The notes below the pieces were generated by a model. It worked only from the letters and a program-made list of their open reading frames with translations. It did no database searches and had not been told where the DNA came from. A stretch of 64,000 nt of DNA from Phycisphaerales bacterium. Lineage in GTDB: Bacteria > Planctomycetota > Phycisphaerae > Phycisphaerales > SM1A02. The DNA lies in assembly GCA_022446795.1 (NCBI GenBank), contig JAKVBX010000002.1, positions 117,513-181,512 on the forward strand. The letters are read 5' to 3'. How positions within the stretch are numbered: position 1 is the stretch's first letter; each line of letters opens with the position of its first letter. The position numbers were made by a program, and so were the translations under genes. Shown in pieces: positions 59,888 to 64,000 of the stretch.

Positions 59888-61339
59888 TCAGAACAACAAC
59901 TGCATCTGGGCCCGAATCAGGATCTGGCCGTCGTTGTTGTCATAGTCACCAGCCCAGCCGGTTCCGGAGCTGACCCAGTCGGCACTGCCGGGGTTGGTGT
60001 TTGGATTCGCCGGATTCGTATTGGCCCCATCGCCGTTCGCCAGGTTGGAGAACGCGTAACCAAAGTCCGCCGAAATCTTGATGTGCTTGGTGCCCGTCGG
60101 CCACCAGTTGGCACCGAGCGTCAGTGTCGAGTTATGCCCCGTTTCCCCGGGAAGGGTGAGCGAGCCACGATAATCCTCGATGTCACCAACCTCGTAACGC
60201 GCGAAGAGCTCGACATCTTCCACCGGCATGATGCCACCTTGGACGACCCAGCCCCAGGAATCAAGCGAGGGCTCATCGTAGATGGCCGCGTGATTGGCAC
60301 CGTTGCCCCAGACGAAGTAGGTAAACGCCGTCCAACCGCTGCCGCCGACCGAAAGATCAACCGTGTAGCCGATGTTGTTTCGACCATCGATGTTGCCATA
60401 CTCGAAGGCGTTACCGGGGCTGTCGAAGTTGTACCACTCGACCGCCGCACCGATCATGGCACCGAACTCGGAGTTGCCGTACCCGGAGAGCGATCTGAAC
60501 ATCTGCCAGTCACCGGCGAGCTTCAGTTCCGCCCGGGCCGTCAGTGAGTTCTCACCCGCGGAGAACGCCTGCCCATTCAGCGACAGCGGACCATCGTTGT
60601 ACATGCCCTTGACCGAGAGCCAGTCATTGTTCCAGCCAAGCTCAAGGCCCTGGGTCCAGCCATAGGTAAAGGCGGTGTTCACCATGGATCGTTCCACGGT
60701 CAGCTGGGCGCTGCTTGAGACGAGTTCCTCACGCAGATACGGCGCCTTGAACTGTCCCACCTTGATGTACATGTCGTTTTCGAACTTCTTCTGGATCCAC
60801 GCATCCTCGGAGTAGAAGCCTGCACTGCCCCCGACTCGCGAGTTCCGCGTGTTCACGATGGACATCTTGTAGGTCCAGGATGGATCCAGGATGTGGCCGG
60901 AGAACTTCAGCTTGAATCGTCGGACCTCGAAGCCGTAGGCATTGGTCTGCTGGCTGTCATTGCCCTTGCGGTGGTTGAAGTCCCAGCGAACCTGCAACTG
61001 ACCGCCAACCTTGAGCTTGAACGAGTCATCACTCGACTGGATGAAGAAGCCTCCGTCATAGCCGGCGTTTATCGAGGTGCCCTGCAGGCTGGCCCGGGTA
61101 TCCGCATCCGCCAGGACATCCTGGACGAGTTCACGGATTTCCTCGGCACGATGTTCCGTCAGCCAATCGGATTCCCGTTCGGCTCGAAGGACATCCACTT
61201 CGCTCCGCAGCAACTCGACCATGTCACGCAACTGCTGAACGTCATCGTCGGCCACGGCAAGTCCCCCGGGCAGCAGGACAGACGTCAAGCTGGCCAAGCC
61301 TGCCGCCCAGAGGCCCCGCCGGGCATGAGTCATCTTCAT
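59888..61339 (-). CDS. Phosphate-selective porin O/P-like outer membrane protein (first copy)
   Basis: 483 residues, a paralogue of the next gene downstream. Signal peptide (LWAAGLASLTSVLLPGGLAVA), a coiled-coil segment DDDVQQLRDMVELLRSEVDVLRAE (about 31-54), then the barrel: GGQLQVRWDFNHR, FEVRRFKLKFSGHILDPSWTYKM, VGQFKAPYLREELV and DIEDYRGSLTLPGETGHNSTLTLG, ending in LLF as outer membrane barrels do. AAGGAG precedes the ATG. It likely imports anions; a Pho-box-like repeat lies 63 bp upstream. Confidence 0.87.
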   Translation of the reverse strand: MKMTHARRGLWAAGLASLTSVLLPGGLAVADDDVQQLRDMVELLRSEVDVLRAERESDWLTEHRAEEIRELVQDVLADADTRASLQGTSINAGYDGGFFIQSSDDSFKLKVGGQLQVRWDFNHRKGNDSQQTNAYGFEVRRFKLKFSGHILDPSWTYKMSIVNTRNSRVGGSAGFYSEDAWIQKKFENDMYIKVGQFKAPYLREELVSSSAQLTVERSMVNTAFTYGWTQGLELGWNNDWLSVKGMYNDGPLSLNGQAFSAGENSLTARAELKLAGDWQMFRSLSGYGNSEFGAMIGAAVEWYNFDSPGNAFEYGNIDGRNNIGYTVDLSVGGSGWTAFTYFVWGNGANHAAIYDEPSLDSWGWVVQGGIMPVEDVELFARYEVGDIEDYRGSLTLPGETGHNSTLTLGANWWPTGTKHIKISADFGYAFSNLANGDGANTNPANPNTNPGSADWVSSGTGWAGDYDNNDGQILIRAQMQLLF

Positions 61340-61401
61340 CTTCTTGAGCTCCTTGATCAGAGAGAGTGAACGTATTGATGCCTGAGACGATCCCCCCGCC
61401 G

Positions 61402-61418
61402 TGTTCAGGTCCTGTTCA
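61402..61418 (-). promoter_or_regulatory. Pho-box-like direct repeat (TGAACA, 11-bp period)
   Basis: On the minus strand TGAACA occurs twice with 5 bp between (61413-61418 and 61402-61407), an 11-bp period. That is the spacing of PhoB/PhoP boxes (E. coli TGTCA repeats, Bacillus TTAACA repeats). It lies 63 bp upstream of a phosphate-porin-like gene. Confidence 0.4.
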
Positions 61419-61630
61419 CGTTCTAGGCGCCGATTTACTAAGGCCGACAGTCTGCCACCCGGGACGCCACACCGATCCCGCTGCGACCGCTGGAAGTAAA
61501 TGCAAAGGAACGACTTAGCGAGACCGGGCCATCAGGCCCGGAAGCCAAGTCCAATGGCCAGCGTGTTGCCGTTCGCCCGGCAGCGTGGGCAGCATCCGGG
61601 CCGCGTCTCGGCGGAAGTCCATGCCCGAAG

Positions 61631-61636
61631 TACCCT
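61631..61636 (+). promoter_or_regulatory. -10 element TACCCT before the DUF4212 gene
   Basis: TACCCT ends 9 nt before ATG 61646, with no Shine-Dalgarno; leader of at most two or three bases. Confidence 0.4.
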
Positions 61637-61645
61637 GTAGGTCGC

Positions 61646-61927
<282 letters not shown>

Positions 61928-61930
61928 TCC

Positions 61931-63700
61931 GTGACCGTACAGGGCTGGACATTCCTGATCGTCGGGCTTTCCTTCACCCTGTACATCGCCATCGCGATCA
62001 TTACCCGGGCCAGGTCCACACGCGATTTCTACGTCGCCGCCAAGGAAGTCCATCCGGTAGCTAATGGCATGGCCACCGCGGCCGACTGGATGAGTGCCGC
62101 CTCCTTCATCGGAATGGCCGGGATCATCTCCTTCCTCGGCGCTGACGGGGCGGTCTACCTCATGGGATGGACCGGAGGATACGTCCTCCTCGCGCTTCTC
62201 CTGGCCCCCTACCTCCGGAAGTTCGGTCGTTTCACCGTGCCCGACTTCATCGGTGATCGGTACGAGGCTCGCACGGCGAGACTGGTCGCCGTCGTCTGCG
62301 CCATCTTCATTTCCTTTACCTACGTGTCTGGGCAGATGCGTGGTGTTGGAATCGTGTTCAGTCGATTCCTGGAGGTGGATATCGCTCTCGGGGTCGTGAT
62401 CGGAATGGCCCTGGTGTTCTTCTACGCGGTTCTCGGCGGCATGAAGGGCATCACCTACACCCAGGTAGCCCAGTACTGCGTGCTGATCTTCGCCTTCCTG
62501 GTACCGGCGATCTTCCTGTCATTGATGTTCGCTGATACCGCGCTCCCACAGCTTGGCCTCGGCCGTCTCGGGGACGATGGCCAGTCACTGCTCCAGCGCC
62601 TCGACGGGCTGAGTACCGAACTGGGGTTCGGGGCCTACACGGAGTACGGGGGATCGCTGATCAACATCGCGGCGATCACGGCGGCGCTCATGCTGGGCAC
62701 CGCCGGTCTGCCACATGTCATCATCCGCTTCTACACCGTGCGCAAGGTCCGCGATGCCCGGTCGTCAGCAGGCTGGGCCCTGCTCTTCATCGCCATCCTC
62801 TATACAACGGCGCCCGCCATCGCCGTCTTCTCACGGACCAATCTGCTCGAATCCGTCCCGGAAACGGCCTATGTCGAGTCGCCCGAGTGGCTGAAGACCT
62901 GGGAAGATGTCGGACTGATCGCCTGGGATGATCGGAACGGGGATGGGATCATCACCTATGCCCCGGGTGCGGCCTTTGCCGGCAAACCCATCTATGCGAA
63001 GGACCCCGAGACCAATGAGCCCCTCCGCGGCGAATTCGGTCAGCGGCTGATCACCAACGACTCCGCCGGAGACCACAACGAACTCTACGTTGATCGCGAC
63101 ATCATGGTGCTGGCGAACCCGGAGATCGCAGGCCTCCCGGACTGGGTCACCGCACTCGTCGCAGCCGGTGGCCTCGCGGCCGCCTTGTCCACGGCCGCTG
63201 GATTGCTGCTCGTGATCTCGTCCGCCGTGTCGCATGACCTGCTCAAGGGCGCGATCATGCCCAATATCAGCGAGAAGCGGGAACTGCTCGCCGCCCGGAT
63301 CGCGGCCGGCGGTGCCGTGGTGATCGCGGGTCTGATCGGAATCTGGCCACCGGACTACGTGGCCGCCATCGTGGCGTTCGCATTTGGCCTGGCCGCATCG
63401 TCCTTCTTCCCCGCCATCGTGATGGGTATCTTCTCGACTCGCATGAATGGCCCCGGTGCCATCAGCGGGATGATCGCAGGCATTGTCTTCACGACCGCCT
63501 ACATCATCTGGTTCAAGTTCTACGATCCCAGTTCGAACACGCCGGAAAACTGGTGGTTCGGCATCTCGCCCGAGGGCATCGGTGTCATCGGCATGCTGAT
63601 CAACTTCGGCGTGGCCATCCCCGTGGCCGCCCTGACCCGAGCGCCGTCACCGGCGATTCGCACCCTCGTACAGGACATTCGGGTTCCAGGGGATACCTGA
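61931..63700 (+). CDS. Sodium:solute symporter family permease (VC_2705/acetate permease-like)
   Basis: 589 residues with about thirteen membrane segments. GWTFLIVGLSFTLYIAIAI starts the protein; DFYVAAKEVHPVANGMATAADWMSAASFIGMAG is the SSS-family conserved loop, and TAGLPHVIIRFYTVRKVRDARSSAGW follows near residue 255. A periplasmic insert of about 90 residues (about 310-400) with repeated acidic turns is a feature of the branch that pairs with DUF4212. Close relatives carry monocarboxylates such as acetate or pyruvate; the substrate here is inferred only. GTG start, 3 bp after the DUF4212 stop. Confidence 0.93.
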   Translation: MTVQGWTFLIVGLSFTLYIAIAIITRARSTRDFYVAAKEVHPVANGMATAADWMSAASFIGMAGIISFLGADGAVYLMGWTGGYVLLALLLAPYLRKFGRFTVPDFIGDRYEARTARLVAVVCAIFISFTYVSGQMRGVGIVFSRFLEVDIALGVVIGMALVFFYAVLGGMKGITYTQVAQYCVLIFAFLVPAIFLSLMFADTALPQLGLGRLGDDGQSLLQRLDGLSTELGFGAYTEYGGSLINIAAITAALMLGTAGLPHVIIRFYTVRKVRDARSSAGWALLFIAILYTTAPAIAVFSRTNLLESVPETAYVESPEWLKTWEDVGLIAWDDRNGDGIITYAPGAAFAGKPIYAKDPETNEPLRGEFGQRLITNDSAGDHNELYVDRDIMVLANPEIAGLPDWVTALVAAGGLAAALSTAAGLLLVISSAVSHDLLKGAIMPNISEKRELLAARIAAGGAVVIAGLIGIWPPDYVAAIVAFAFGLAASSFFPAIVMGIFSTRMNGPGAISGMIAGIVFTTAYIIWFKFYDPSSNTPENWWFGISPEGIGVIGMLINFGVAIPVAALTRAPSPAIRTLVQDIRVPGDT

Positions 63701-63716
63701 ATCACGGGCCGGACCC

Positions 63717-63722
63717 TATCCT
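63717..63722 (+). promoter_or_regulatory. Candidate -10 (TATCCT) before the cytochrome gene
   Basis: TATCCT ends 10 nt before ATG 63733, with no Shine-Dalgarno. Confidence 0.4.
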
Positions 63723-63732
63723 TGGGTTCACC

Positions 63733-64000
63733 ATGATTCCCGCGGTCATCCTGGCAAGCATCCTGGCACCAGCGGCACCGACCCAGGCCGAACTGGCGGC
63801 TGATGTCCGTGGACTGCTGGCCGCGAAGTGCTTTGCCTGCCATGGACCTGATGCCGAGAGCCGAAAGGCCGGTCTTCGGCTCGATACCGAGGACGGGCAG
63901 CGACGGGCAGGCCGCAACGGTCCCGCGGTCACACCGGGCCTGCCAGCCAGCAGCCTCCTGCTGCAGCGCATCACACACTCCGATCCGGACACCCGAATGC
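63733..64000 (+). CDS. Planctomycete-type cytochrome c protein, N-terminal part (3' end outside window)
   Basis: The first 89 residues are visible; the frame runs off the window. A short hydrophobic signal (IPAVILASILAPAAPTQA) is followed by the PSCyt1-like motif LLAAKCFACHGPDAESRKAGLRLDTED, a CxxCH haem-c site with the GP..KAGLRLD continuation typical of planctomycete multi-domain proteins with DUF1549/DUF1553 or PSD1 domains downstream. Those domains would lie outside the window. TATCCT precedes the ATG. Confidence 0.85.
   Translation, partial: MIPAVILASILAPAAPTQAELAADVRGLLAAKCFACHGPDAESRKAGLRLDTEDGQRRAGRNGPAVTPGLPASSLLLQRITHSDPDTRM

Larger units (their letters stand above)
61340..61645. 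other. 306-bp divergent region with porin and symporter promoters
   Basis: Separates the porin pair from the symporter operon. Besides the Pho-box-like repeat and TACCCT described separately I see an AAGGAG leader for the porin and no ORF. The middle (about 61440-61620) shows nothing I can name. Confidence 0.6.

Overview
The window is a dense, GC-rich stretch of chromosome with 52 protein genes on both strands and no tRNA, rRNA, CRISPR array or insertion sequence that I can recognise. Several features point to a planctomycete, most likely a marine member of the Phycisphaerae lineage. These are a planctomycete-type cytochrome c protein at the right edge, membrane proteins with paired zinc ribbons, dockerin-like Asp/Asn calcium loops, a DUF5117-type giant metalloprotease, Tat-exported Gfo/Idh/MocA and sugar-isomerase proteins, and a high-GC sequence full of long antisense shadow frames. 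The assignment is an inference from gene content.

Layout. 1-6.9 kb: the end of alaS, a coupled exported TIM-barrel protein, a dehydrogenase, an M20 amidohydrolase, a GCS2 ligase and tmk. 7-14.4 kb: a zinc-ribbon membrane protein, an ABC1/UbiB kinase, an unknown protein, an AtoE-type transporter coupled to a crotonase-fold protein, NDH-2 and a small membrane protein. 14.4-22.7 kb: thiC, a DUF4097-like lipoprotein with rlmE, an EF-hand protein, a Gfo/Idh/MocA enzyme, a zinc-ribbon membrane protein, purQ and galE. 22.7-31.3 kb: a secreted RCC1/Cys-repeat/dockerin protein, a PurS2-PurL fusion, rnhA, rpsL-rpsG, an unknown exported protein and a ThiF/MoeB enzyme. 31.3-46.3 kb: a nitroreductase, a Tat-exported oxidoreductase with a PH-domain protein, a DUF493 protein, the giant metalloprotease, an M24 peptidase, then an M48 peptidase-LemA-His-rich protein operon divergent from a PP2C/SpoIIE phosphatase. 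46.3-58.2 kb: a central sugar-phosphate island. 58.2-64 kb: two tandem phosphate-porin-like proteins, a DUF4212/sodium-solute symporter pair and the start of a cytochrome c protein.

The sugar-phosphate island is the most coherent part. A tightly overlapped minus-strand operon encodes transketolase, an RpiB-transaldolase fusion, 6-phosphogluconate dehydrogenase, glucose-6-phosphate dehydrogenase, a histidine phosphatase that resembles yeast Shb17 (sedoheptulose-1,7-bisphosphatase), and 6-phosphogluconolactonase. Divergent from it run a polyphosphate-glucokinase-like ROK kinase, Pgi and a glycogen debranching enzyme. Together these cover entry of glucose and glycogen into glucose-6-phosphate, the oxidative branch, and carbon shuffling to ribose-5-phosphate. 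The histidine phosphatase may add an irreversible, NADPH-independent drive toward ribose.

A second theme is regulatory. At least eight genes across the window have a TAnnnT hexamer 6-8 nt in front of the start codon and no Shine-Dalgarno in between, which is the geometry of leaderless transcripts. Other genes have ordinary GGAGG-like sites. A third theme is metal-binding tracts: a His/Asp/Glu insertion just before the zinc motif of the giant metalloprotease, and a 13-histidine tail on the protein upstream of LemA-M48.
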